This document shows, piece after piece, positions 1 through 6,177 of a stretch of DNA of 12,945 nt (its first letter is position 1; the number at the start of each line of letters is the position of its first letter). Location of the stretch: assembly GCA_022572285.1 (NCBI GenBank), contig JACZWF010000011.1:1-12945 (forward strand), in the 5' to 3' direction. Position numbers and translations under genes: made by a program. This stretch comes from Nitrososphaerota archaeon. GTDB taxonomy: Archaea; Thermoproteota; Nitrososphaeria; Nitrososphaerales; UBA57. Below the pieces are notes generated by a model. That model searched no databases. It was not told the origin of the DNA and worked only from the letters and a program-made list of their open reading frames with translations.

Positions 1-2
1 AC

Positions 3-149
3 GACCAGGACTACTGGCATCAGGTGGACAGCTACGTAGCACAGCATACCGATGTTCAGTTCAGCCACAGCATATGTCCGTCATGCTTTGACACAGTGAT
101 GAAGCCACAGATCGAGGATCCCAAAGACCCCTCGGGACTTGCCACCTAG
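3..149 (+). CDS. C-terminal fragment of a bacterial two-component signalling protein (histidine kinase or response regulator)
   Basis: An open frame enters from the left edge and ends at a TAG, leaving 48 residues. They contain FSHSICPSCFDTVMKP, with a CxxC pair at fragment residues 25 and 28. This kind of tail (phenylalanine, SHxIC, PxC, ending soon after) is typical of the short C-terminal linker of many bacterial PAS or receiver-domain signalling proteins; I recognise the motif but see no catalytic domain, so kinase and response regulator cannot be told apart. The frame converges on the aminotransferase with only 6 bases between the stops. It is GC-rich like that gene and unlike the archaeal core, so it probably belongs to a different organism. 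The fragment is too short for the usual gene finders, but the motif makes it likely to be real. Confidence 0.6.
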   Translation, partial: DQDYWHQVDSYVAQHTDVQFSHSICPSCFDTVMKPQIEDPKDPSGLAT

Positions 150-155
150 CCGATG

Positions 156-1226
156 CTACACCCAGCCGTGTGACCGGAACGTCCGCAGTGTCTCTGAGAA
201 CCGCACCATGTCGTCGGGCATCGCAAATGAAACGCGGTTATATGAGAGCATCGGTGGAAAATCGCGGCCCACGAGCCAGCCCCTTTCACGCATCCGATCT
301 CTGTAGTCTTTTTGATCGCCTGTGATCCGGTGCATGAGGAAGTTCGTGTGCGACGGGAGGTGCTCGATCCCAAGATCGTCCAGAGTCTCTTCCAGAATGG
401 CCCGCGCGCGGCGATTCACATCCACGCTTCGGGCAATCAAGCCGTGATCCTCGAGACTGGCCAGCGCTGCCACAGAAGCGAGATGGTTGGCGTTGTTGCG
501 GGCCGCAATGAACCCCACCCGCTCGATGGTATCTTCGTGCGCAATCCCATAACCGAGTCGCATACCCGCCATGCCGTAGATCTTGGAGAACGTGCGAACC
601 ACGATCACGTTGGGGTGGGTCGGTATCCATTTCAGCGCCGACCAATAGCCCGGCGCATCTTCGGCATACTCTAAGTACGCTTCGTCGATCAGGAAGTACA
701 CGTTGTCCGGCGCCACGCCGATCCACGAGTCGATGTCGGCGCTGGACGTCACCGTACCGGTCGGATTATTGGGATTGCAGATGTAGACCATAGACGGTCC
801 GCTCCATTTGCTGACCACCTCGCGCATGCGATCCAGGTCGTGGGAATAATCGGCGCGCAGGGGAACGCCCTCGAGACGAACCGAGATCGCCTTGGCATAC
901 CGGAGCACGTCCTCAAAGGTCGGATCGGGGGCGACGATGCGGACCTCGGGACCGAAGAGCTGAACGAAAATCTGCAGCACCTCCGTGGAACCGTTGCCCA
1001 GCAGGATGTTCTTGGTCTCGACACCGTGCTTCTCGGCCAATGCCTCCTCCACCGGGCGGCGCGAGGCACCCGGGTACCTGTTGCACAGATCGAGCCCCTC
1101 GATGATCGCCTGCCGGGCGGCCGGAGAAATGCCCAGGGGATTCTCATTGGAGTTGAGGCGCACCGAGCCGTCGGGAAGTCGACGGGGACTGGCACTGAGC
1201 AGGGTGGGCAGTGCGGTGCTGCCTCC
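156..1226 (-). CDS. Histidinol-phosphate aminotransferase-like PLP enzyme, N-terminus lost at a junction
   Basis: This is a fold-type I PLP aminotransferase of the HisC group, which transfers an amino group between glutamate and an imidazole-acetol-phosphate-like substrate. Numbering the whole merged frame from position 2165, visible motifs are RLNSNENPLG (336-345, substrate arm), NGSTEVLQ (391-398), NPNNPTG (464-470), DEAYLEY (494-500) and TFSKIYGMAGMRLGYG (525-540), where K528 is the PLP lysine, then RVSFAMP near the C-terminus. The catalytic core looks complete. What precedes it (roughly STALPTLLSASPRRLPDGS) resembles the end of a Tat-type leader found on some bacterial HisC-like proteins, so the real start is missing. 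Base composition is clearly GC-richer than the DNA right of 1240. The frame runs uninterrupted into an NfeD protease, which I read as a misjoin. The exact substrate is unproven, since these enzymes are easily confused with other aminotransferases. Confidence 0.8.
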   Translation of the reverse strand, partial: GGSTALPTLLSASPRRLPDGSVRLNSNENPLGISPAARQAIIEGLDLCNRYPGASRRPVEEALAEKHGVETKNILLGNGSTEVLQIFVQLFGPEVRIVAPDPTFEDVLRYAKAISVRLEGVPLRADYSHDLDRMREVVSKWSGPSMVYICNPNNPTGTVTSSADIDSWIGVAPDNVYFLIDEAYLEYAEDAPGYWSALKWIPTHPNVIVVRTFSKIYGMAGMRLGYGIAHEDTIERVGFIAARNNANHLASVAALASLEDHGLIARSVDVNRRARAILEETLDDLGIEHLPSHTNFLMHRITGDQKDYRDRMRERGWLVGRDFPPMLSYNRVSFAMPDDMVRFSETLRTFRSHGWV

Positions 1227-1240
1227 GACTCCCAACACGC
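1210..1240. other. Probable assembly junction between bacterial (left) and archaeal (right) DNA
   Basis: A single reading frame passes from an NfeD protease, broken at the point where its last membrane segment ends (LYTPSFGVLGVGG), into a HisC-type aminotransferase lacking its own start. Codon choice changes from AT-rich to GC-rich within about 15 bases. Both partners are truncated exactly here, and no family known to me combines them. A short shared glycine-rich stretch (GVGG) would allow a wrong overlap. The exact base cannot be fixed from the sequence alone. Confidence 0.75.
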
Positions 1241-2165
1241 CAAAACTTGGAGTATAAAGTTCAAAAATTAGGAGGGCTGCTCCAATCCCCATCAGTCCCA
1301 GCGCTCCATAATTTACATTAAACCCTTGACCGATCAACCCTAGGATTAGCAAGACGACACCTCCTATCTCAGCTCCAAATCCAGGAGAGGTTATTCCAAG
1401 AATAAGTATTAGGATCCCAATCGATACCAATAGGCTTGACAGTATTGGATCTGATAATGCCCTAATGATAGTCACCCTCGGAACTTCTTGGAACGTTACA
1501 AATCTTGCACCATCAAGATCCAAAACCACCTCTCCATCTATAGTCATAACGGTTATTCCATCGGCTAGCTCCAAAAGCTCATCCATGCTTGAAGCCACCA
1601 GCTCTATGGCTCCGTTTCTTAGAGCCTCCTCGGCGAGCAAGTTGTCGTTGTCTGTTATGAACCGAGATAACTGAGTTCTGTTCCTATCATGAATCTCTGC
1701 AAGTCCCTGCATCTCCTTGAGAAGAGTGTTAATCGTCTTAGTGTCATTCACCGGAATTCCTCCCACCACCGGTTGGGCAGATCCAATCTTTGTGAATGGT
1801 GCCATTACGGCCAAATCAGTTGCCATCAAAATGTATGTACCAGCGGAAAGTGCCTGCTTACCGGCAGGGTAGACAAATCCTATTACCGGTACGGGTGAAC
1901 TCTGAATAGAGCTTATGATCCTAAATGTAGAATCCACTGAGCCGCCGAATGTGTCAATCCCGAGCACAATGGCAGAGTATCTTCCGTCAGAAACCTCTTG
2001 GACTGCAAGCGACATATGATCTACGGTACCTGGGCCTATGAACTCCTTGATATCGACCCATAGGACTAGCTTCTCTGGTTGATTTTCCTGAGCTGCAGAG
2101 CCTAGAATTATTGTTGGAGAAAGTAGTACTAATCCTAACGCGAAGTAGACTAACTTCGTCCTCAT
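1227..2165 (-). CDS. NfeD-family membrane serine protease (ClpP-class), C-terminus cut off
   Basis: This is a membrane-bound ClpP-class serine protease of the long NfeD (1510-N type) family, which in Pyrococcus cleaves its partner stomatin. Residues 1-25 form a signal peptide. The protease domain spans about 33-205: the nucleophile is probably S107 in LSAGTYILMATD, and the general base lysine probably K143 in DTKTINTL, matching the Ser-Lys dyad of the family. DTFGGSVDS (71-79) is the usual oxyanion-side glycine loop. Hydrophobic membrane segments follow at about 245-285 and 288-303. The family's C-terminal soluble OB-like NfeD domain should follow, but the frame instead enters an aminotransferase at about 1226. 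The ATG overlaps the slipin stop as ATGA, so the two are translationally coupled. In the organism the gene is probably intact and was broken by the assembly. Confidence 0.85.
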
Positions 2166-2974
2166 CGTTGCTGACTTTTCTTTGTTGCTGCCAAGACCGT
2201 GCCTAGGGCCTCCCCAGTTTCACTCCGTGAGTCGGTGACAACAATCATGTTCTTCTCTCTGGCGACCTCAGCCCAGGTCTGAAGCTCTCTGAGCCTCATC
2301 GCCTGCGGACTCGCAGCGTAAGACTCGGCAGCTTTCGCCATATTCTTGGCTGCCTGCATCTCTCCTTCCGAGATTATTATCCTACTCCTTTTCTCTCTCT
2401 CCGCTTCGGCTTGCTTTGCAATTGCTCTCTGCATTACCTCTGGCAGAGAAACATCCCTGATAGCAACAGAGCTCACTTTTATTCCCCATGGGTCTGTAAT
2501 TTCATCCAGTATGTTCTGTACCTTCTTATTCAATTCATCTCTCTTCGTTAAGATATCATCGAACTCCACTTGACCGATTACGTCCCTCAAGGTAGTCTGA
2601 GAAATTAGGCTTGAAGCGTTAATGTAATCTTGAATCTTGATTATAGCGTTCACAGGATCGGCGACCTTAAGATATACAACAGCATCAACATCTACAGTGA
2701 CATTGTCCTTCGTAATAATTCCCTGCTTTGGGACGTCCAAGGCAACGATTCTTAGGTCTACAATCGTGATCTTATCTAGGAATGGTAGAATCATGAATAC
2801 TCCTGGCCCCTTCGCGCCAAGGAGTCTTCCAAGTCTGAAGATTACGGCTCGTTCGTATTCCTTGACAATCTTGACCATGTTTGCCACGATAATCAATATA
2901 ATAATAATGAGAATAATGGATCCTATGCTGGCTCCGGGTCCAACTTGGAGAGAGGCTCCTCCTAACACGAGCAA
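2162..2974 (-). CDS. Slipin (stomatin/prohibitin-like SPFH membrane protein)
   Basis: This SPFH (band 7) scaffold protein forms membrane-attached oligomers and works with an NfeD protease. Residues 16-35 are a strongly hydrophobic N-terminal membrane anchor. The SPFH core follows: VKEYERAVIFRLGR (37-50), GPGVFMILPFLDKI (56-69), VDLRIVALDVPKQ (72-84), TKDNVTVDVDAVVYLKV (88-104). A charged coiled-coil runs through about 178-245 (QAEAEREKRSRIISEGE type). Its 270 residues are usual for slipins. The chosen start is TTG at 2974; an in-frame stop lies shortly upstream, and GTG at 2968 is the other candidate. A GAGGT lies at 2987-2991 on the minus strand, 12 bases ahead of the TTG. It is first in the operon, with NfeD second, the reverse of the Pyrococcus order. 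The C-terminal stretch (KNMIVVTDSRSETGEALG) is less hydrophobic than the stomatin region cleaved by NfeD in Pyrococcus. Confidence 0.92.
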   Translation of the reverse strand: MLVLGGASLQVGPGASIGSIILIIIILIIVANMVKIVKEYERAVIFRLGRLLGAKGPGVFMILPFLDKITIVDLRIVALDVPKQGIITKDNVTVDVDAVVYLKVADPVNAIIKIQDYINASSLISQTTLRDVIGQVEFDDILTKRDELNKKVQNILDEITDPWGIKVSSVAIRDVSLPEVMQRAIAKQAEAEREKRSRIIISEGEMQAAKNMAKAAESYAASPQAMRLRELQTWAEVAREKNMIVVTDSRSETGEALGTVLAATKKSQQR

Positions 2975-3022
2975 ATATGGGATAATACCTCTAATAACTC
3001 TTTAGTGCGCATTTTTCAGCTA

Positions 3023-3033
3023 CTAATATGTAT
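3023..3033 (-). promoter_or_regulatory. TATA box of the slipin-NfeD operon
   Basis: Read on the minus strand this is ATACATATTAG, an archaeal TATA-like element. It lies about 54 bases ahead of the TTG start, which predicts transcription beginning near 3003 and a leader of about 30 bases carrying the GAGGT at 2987-2991. Assigned by pattern only. Confidence 0.45.
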
Positions 3034-3073
3034 CAACCGACGTATTCTGGTCTGTATTCGCTTTCCCTAGCCT

Positions 3074-3087
3074 CGCGCGCGCGCGCC
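3074..3087. repeat. Alternating CG tract in a divergent promoter region
   Basis: Bases 3074-3086 are a pure alternating CG run (13 bases) followed by CCGC, in an otherwise moderate-GC intergenic region. It lies between the slipin promoter (minus) and the cupredoxin promoter (plus). Such a run can adopt Z-DNA under negative supercoiling and is self-complementary. No gene or RNA is recognised here, and its role is unknown. Confidence 0.7.
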
Positions 3088-3136
3088 GCTTCGGTAGTGT
3101 CGAACCAAAGGACTTCCTTCCTGCCTTGGTATAATG

Positions 3137-3145
3137 AATATATAC
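3137..3145 (+). promoter_or_regulatory. TATA box of the cupredoxin gene
   Basis: AATATATAC is a strong archaeal TATA match. Its centre lies about 25 bases before the ATG at 3167, so transcription should start at or next to that ATG, giving a leaderless message. This is the reason for choosing ATG 3167 over the in-frame ATG at 3134, which lies upstream of the TATA box. Confidence 0.65.
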
Positions 3146-3166
3146 TCCTCTCGGAAAAAGTCTAGC

Positions 3167-3586
3167 ATGCATTCATCATCTGGGCTGTCAAAGCCGCTCC
3201 TCATCGCTGTAATAGTGGGAGTCGCGGTTGTCGCAGTAGTCTTGGGATTTACAATGATAGGTCCCACTGGACAGACCCCTCCCCCGGTTCAGCCCTCTCA
3301 GTCTCAGGAGTTTTTCATAAGTCAGCCTCCGGGTTCTGCTTTCCCTGATAACGATCTGAACTTCGATCCATCCGATTTGACAATTAGCGTGGGAGACACA
3401 GTAACATGGATGAATAATGATGAGAATATTCACACTGCTACTTCGCGTAGCGCCCCCCCGCTCTTCGATTCTGAGACCATAGAAGCAGGAGAGGAGTTCT
3501 CCGTTACTTTCACCGAAGAAGGAGAGATCAGATACTTTTGTAAGTTCCACCCTTGGATGACTGGTGTCATCAATGTCCAGAACTAG
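3167..3586 (+). CDS. Membrane-anchored plastocyanin-like blue copper protein (cupredoxin)
   Basis: This is a small type 1 copper protein displayed outside the cell on an N-terminal membrane anchor and probably carrying single electrons. From ATG 3167 it has 139 residues. A hydrophobic segment at about 10-31 (LLIAVIVGVAVVAVVLGFTM) is followed by a proline/glutamine-rich linker (about 34-48) and a cupredoxin domain (about 55-139). Copper ligands appear complete: H89 in ENIHTATS, then C125, H128 and M131 in FCKFHPWM. The strand ISVGDTVTWMN before the first histidine is typical. An in-frame ATG at 3134 would add 11 residues but precedes the TATA box. Cupredoxins of this kind are abundant in Thaumarchaeota, where they are thought to replace haem carriers, but that role is inferred. 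It is transcribed away from the slipin operon. Confidence 0.9.
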   Translation: MHSSSGLSKPLLIAVIVGVAVVAVVLGFTMIGPTGQTPPPVQPSQSQEFFISQPPGSAFPDNDLNFDPSDLTISVGDTVTWMNNDENIHTATSRSAPPLFDSETIEAGEEFSVTFTEEGEIRYFCKFHPWMTGVINVQN

Positions 3587-3620
3587 CTCAGAGATTGAAT
3601 TGACCTCCACCATCTAGGTA

Positions 3621-3630
3621 AAGTTAATCT
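3621..3630 (+). promoter_or_regulatory. Possible TATA box of the 5S rRNA gene
   Basis: AAGTTAATCT lies about 25 bases before the predicted 5' end of the 5S rRNA near 3651. The match is weak, but the spacing is right and the 5S gene has no other rRNA gene upstream to transcribe it. Confidence 0.4.
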
Positions 3631-3650
3631 ATGACCTTCTGTGCTCGTAG

Positions 3651-3772
3651 ACTTAGCCGGTCATAGCGGCGGGGATCCACCTGGTCCCATTCCGAACCCA
3701 GAAGTTAAACCCGCTGACGCCATTGTGTTAGTGAGGTCCGAGAGGTCTCGTGAAGCAGTGGTGCCGGCGACC
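3651..3772 (+). rRNA. rrf: 5S ribosomal RNA
   Basis: About 122 bases match archaeal 5S rRNA. The conserved loop core CCCATTCCGAACCCAGAAG followed by TTAAAC lies at about 3686-3710. The terminal helix I can form between GCCGG (3656-3660) and CCGGC (3764-3768), and helix IV around GAGGTCCGAGAGGTCTC. It stands alone: neither 16S nor 23S sequence is next to it, and it sits between a cupredoxin gene and a DUF1512 gene. Unlinked 5S genes are known in Crenarchaeota and Thaumarchaeota. Ends are accurate to a few bases only. A 61-codon open frame across the gene is spurious. Confidence 0.93.
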
Positions 3773-3858
3773 TTCCGTTCTACTCTGAAGTCAATAACGC
3801 TTTTAACTCGGTTTACTACCGCATAGTGTAAGATTTGAGTCTGCCCCGTAGAATTTGC

Positions 3859-3863
3859 GAGGT
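3859..3863 (+). promoter_or_regulatory. Ribosome binding site supporting the GTG start at 3871
   Basis: GAGGT sits 7 bases before the GTG at 3871, a good Shine-Dalgarno distance, and is followed by a run of six T. It supports a non-ATG start and an mRNA with a leader. A promoter may lie near CTTTTAACT (about 3800-3808), but this is weak. Confidence 0.5.
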
Positions 3864-3870
3864 TTTTTGA

Positions 3871-4998
3871 GTGGTATTTCCTCTCGGCTTATTCCCTTCT
3901 GATAACCCGATACTAGGCAATCCACTGGTTAGCATAGCAATATTCTATGGTCCATTGGCACTTCTAATTATCTATGGCCAGAGAATTCAGGCGTGGATGA
4001 TACTCAATGATGTCTCGAGATCGGTAGGCAAGCTGAAGCTCATGAAGGAGAAAGGCAGGAAGGAGGCTGTCGAATTTGTGACAGGTGGTTCAAATGCAAA
4101 AGTCGACGAATTCGCACCTAGAATAGATCAGTTCCTTGAGTACTTTACCATCATGCCTGTCGATATGGATCCTAGCGGAGTCGTTGGCAAGATAGAACAT
4201 ATCATGACTACTCGCGATGATCGTATGAAAGCAGAAATCCGAAAGCTCGTCCCTGATGCAGATCCAGTCAGAGCTAGTGTGATTGAGAACCTTATTGAAG
4301 CCGCTTCAGCTCTTAACTTTATTTACAAGGTTGTAAGGCACTTCTATCTTATCGGGAAGAAAACTTCTAGCATGTTCATCTTGGCGCAACTCCAGATGAT
4401 CATGCCCATGGTTCTCTTGGAAGCAGATGCTCTTACAGGTGCAATCGATGCTTTCAAGAAAGCTCAACCACTTGGAGATGGGATCGGCCCAATGGTCGTC
4501 GGGAGACTCATGCTGGACGATGAAAAGAAAGAGGTAGCCAGGGAGACAGTTTACTCTCAAACAGAATTGAAGGGTAGGAAAGTCTATCTGCTAACCGCTA
4601 AGGGTCCGGCTGGGAATGTGGGTCAACCAGGCAATGGTATTCAGAAGATGGTAGAAGAGCTAGACATCAAACCTAATGCCATAATCATGATTGATGCAGC
4701 GCTGAAGTTGGAAGGTGAGAAGACCGGTGAGATCGCGGAGGGTATCGGAGCTGCCATTGGGGGCATTGGAGTCGACCGCTTTAAGATAGAAGAAGTGGCA
4801 TCCAGGCATGGAATACCTCTATATGCAATCGTGATAAAACAGTCTATTGTTGATGCTATCTCAGTGATGAGGAAGGAGGTCGCTGAAGCTGGAGATAAAA
4901 CTAGGGAAGTAATGGAGAGAATCATAGAGGAGAAGACCAAGGAAGGCGACAAGATAATAATAGTTGGAGTTGGAAATTCATTAGGAGTCGCTCAGTAA
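3871..4998 (+). CDS. DUF1512 family archaeal membrane protein
   Basis: The 375-residue protein resembles DUF1512, a family of roughly 370-residue archaeal proteins of unknown function. Residues 18-36 form a membrane segment (about SIAIFYGPLALLIIYGQ), placing the following domain next to the membrane. A charged helical region (about 50-130) leads to a second hydrophobic helix at about 166-185. The C-terminal half holds a glycine/proline loop (AKGPAGNVGQPGNG, 243-256), an IIMIDAALKLEGEKTGEIAEG segment (271-291, in two pieces), a glycine-rich GIGAAIGGIG (291-300), and a final strand IIIVGVGNSLG (362-372). These look like a Rossmann-type nucleotide or phosphate-binding fold, but that is inference. 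The start is GTG with a good ribosome binding site. A zinc-ribbon gene follows after one base, so the two are almost certainly cotranscribed. Confidence 0.85.
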   Translation: MVFPLGLFPSDNPILGNPLVSIAIFYGPLALLIIYGQRIQAWMILNDVSRSVGKLKLMKEKGRKEAVEFVTGGSNAKVDEFAPRIDQFLEYFTIMPVDMDPSGVVGKIEHIMTTRDDRMKAEIRKLVPDADPVRASVIENLIEAASALNFIYKVVRHFYLIGKKTSSMFILAQLQMIMPMVLLEADALTGAIDAFKKAQPLGDGIGPMVVGRLMLDDEKKEVARETVYSQTELKGRKVYLLTAKGPAGNVGQPGNGIQKMVEELDIKPNAIIMIDAALKLEGEKTGEIAEGIGAAIGGIGVDRFKIEEVASRHGIPLYAIVIKQSIVDAISVMRKEVAEAGDKTREVMERIIEEKTKEGDKIIIVGVGNSLGVAQ

Positions 4999-4999
4999 G

Positions 5000-5209
5000 A
5001 TGTCCTCACTTCCTCTTCTGGGAGCCCCAGACAAGAAGAAACCCAAACTAACAGTATATACGATTGAAGAGTGTGGGTCCTGTCACCTTAAGACGAAGCA
5101 TGGCTTCAAAGAGGGCGATTTTGTGCACAAGAGAGAAGGGCAGTGCCATAGCTGTAAAGGTAATTTAATGATCACAATGATCTACGCCGAAGCCGTGAAG
5201 GTCTCCTAG
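5000..5209 (+). CDS. Small zinc-ribbon protein linked to DUF1512
   Basis: This 69-residue protein has two CxxC knuckles, C25-C28 (ECGSCHL) and C49-C52 (CHSCKG), spaced as in a single four-cysteine zinc ribbon. A basic N-terminal arm (KKKPK, 12-16) precedes it and a hydrophobic strand (LMITMIYAEAV) ends it. It starts with ATG one base after the DUF1512 stop, so the two are probably translated together. I cannot assign a role; zinc ribbons of this size bind RNA, DNA or protein. It ends 6 bases from the convergent map stop, with no visible terminator hairpin between them. Confidence 0.8.
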   Translation: MSSLPLLGAPDKKKPKLTVYTIEECGSCHLKTKHGFKEGDFVHKREGQCHSCKGNLMITMIYAEAVKVS

Positions 5210-5215
5210 TATCAA

Positions 5216-6121
5216 TTAGGTCTGCGTTAGGATTACTGCGCCATCTGCGGTAGGTGTGAGAGTGTGCTCGAATTGTGCGACGCACTTCCCGCGGGCCTCG
5301 ATCAGATCAGGGTATAAACGTATAATTTTCTTCAGTACGAGTTTATCTAGCATCGTCCTTAGCTCTTTCTTCGAGAATTGGTCCAAGTACCATCGAGGGG
5401 AGAATGGGAGGGTTTTTCTTGTCTCCCAGATTGTATCTACAAATGAGTCCATCTTTCGATCTCCTGTCTTCTTTCTTGTAATAAGCATGTAGATCGTCTT
5501 TGCTGATCCATCGATAACATATCCTGCGCCCTCTCTTAAGGTGAGGAAAGGCTCTATGGCATATACCATTCCCTGCTTCAAAGTCTGACCGGCGGGGGCC
5601 CAGACATTAGGGATAGAAACACCGGAATGAACTTTGTACCTGTCTATGGAGTGACCTGAAAGGTTTGATATCGTTTTGAATCCCCATCTTTCCGCAGTAT
5701 CCTGTATCACCTTGCCAAGGTGACCTACTGGAACCCCTGCCTTCGATGCCTTAACTGCTTCTCTTAGAGCGGACTCCGTGGCATGCGTTAGTCTGTCATA
5801 ATCCGGAGAATAGGATATGGTCGTAGCAGTATCTGCTACGTAACCATTTACATGAGTCCCTAGGTCGAGCTTGACTACATCCCCATCCCGTATTGTATGT
5901 GTCTCGTCAAGATCGGCGCTATAGTGTGCGGTGGTACTATTAACTGATACTCCGCAAGGGAACCCAGGTTCAGCCCCAAGCTTTCGACTCATATTTTCGA
6001 CCTGATCGCATATCTCTAAGATATTCATCCCTATGAGCGATTTTTTCTTCATACTCTCTCTTACTTCAGCTGCTACTCTGCCTGCTTTGATGAATTCCGC
6101 TGGGATCGATAGATCGCTCAT
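5216..6121 (-). CDS. map: Type II methionine aminopeptidase
   Basis: This cytoplasmic metalloenzyme removes the initiator methionine from new proteins. All five metal ligands of the pita-bread fold are visible: D86 (KLDLGTH), D97 (ADTATT), H157 (SGHSIDRY), E190 (YAIEPF) and E285 (QFEHTL); H66 (TAHYSA) is the usual substrate-binding histidine. The helical insert between H157 and E285 (about 225-275), with its winged-helix-like character, marks type II, the archaeal and eukaryotic form. The length of 301 residues is close to other archaeal MetAPs. The start is ATG 6121. A TATA-like sequence lies only about 15 bases upstream, closer than expected, so the transcription start is uncertain. It is the last of three minus-strand genes after thrB and the uncharacterised gene. 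Confidence 0.96.
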   Translation of the reverse strand: MSDLSIPAEFIKAGRVAAEVRESMKKKSLIGMNILEICDQVENMSRKLGAEPGFPCGVSVNSTTAHYSADLDETHTIRDGDVVKLDLGTHVNGYVADTATTISYSPDYDRLTHATESALREAVKASKAGVPVGHLGKVIQDTAERWGFKTISNLSGHSIDRYKVHSGVSIPNVWAPAGQTLKQGMVYAIEPFLTLREGAGYVIDGSAKTIYMLITRKKTGDRKMDSFVDTIWETRKTLPFSPRWYLDQFSKKELRTMLDKLVLKKIIRLYPDLIEARGKCVAQFEHTLTPTADGAVILTQT

Positions 6122-6131
6122 ACTAGGGTGT

Positions 6132-6140
6132 GGATATAAG
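6132..6140 (-). promoter_or_regulatory. TATA-like sequence upstream of map
   Basis: On the minus strand this reads CTTATATCC. Its centre is about 15 bases before the map ATG, shorter than the usual 25 or so, so it may not be the working element, or the initiation point may be unusual. It lies in the 56-base gap after the preceding gene. Confidence 0.3.
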
Positions 6141-6177
6141 ATGTGAAGGTGAAGGAATTAACCTCTTCCCTCGATGG

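Noticed and set aside
3090..3112. tRNA-like T-loop (GGTTCGAC on the minus strand)
   Set aside because: No paired T stem, anticodon arm or acceptor stem can be drawn around it.
3134..3166. Upstream ATG of the cupredoxin gene
   Set aside because: It precedes the strong TATA box at 3137-3145, so a transcript from that promoter would not include it.
3641..3826. 61-codon plus-strand open frame
   Set aside because: It lies across the 5S rRNA and has no protein-like features.
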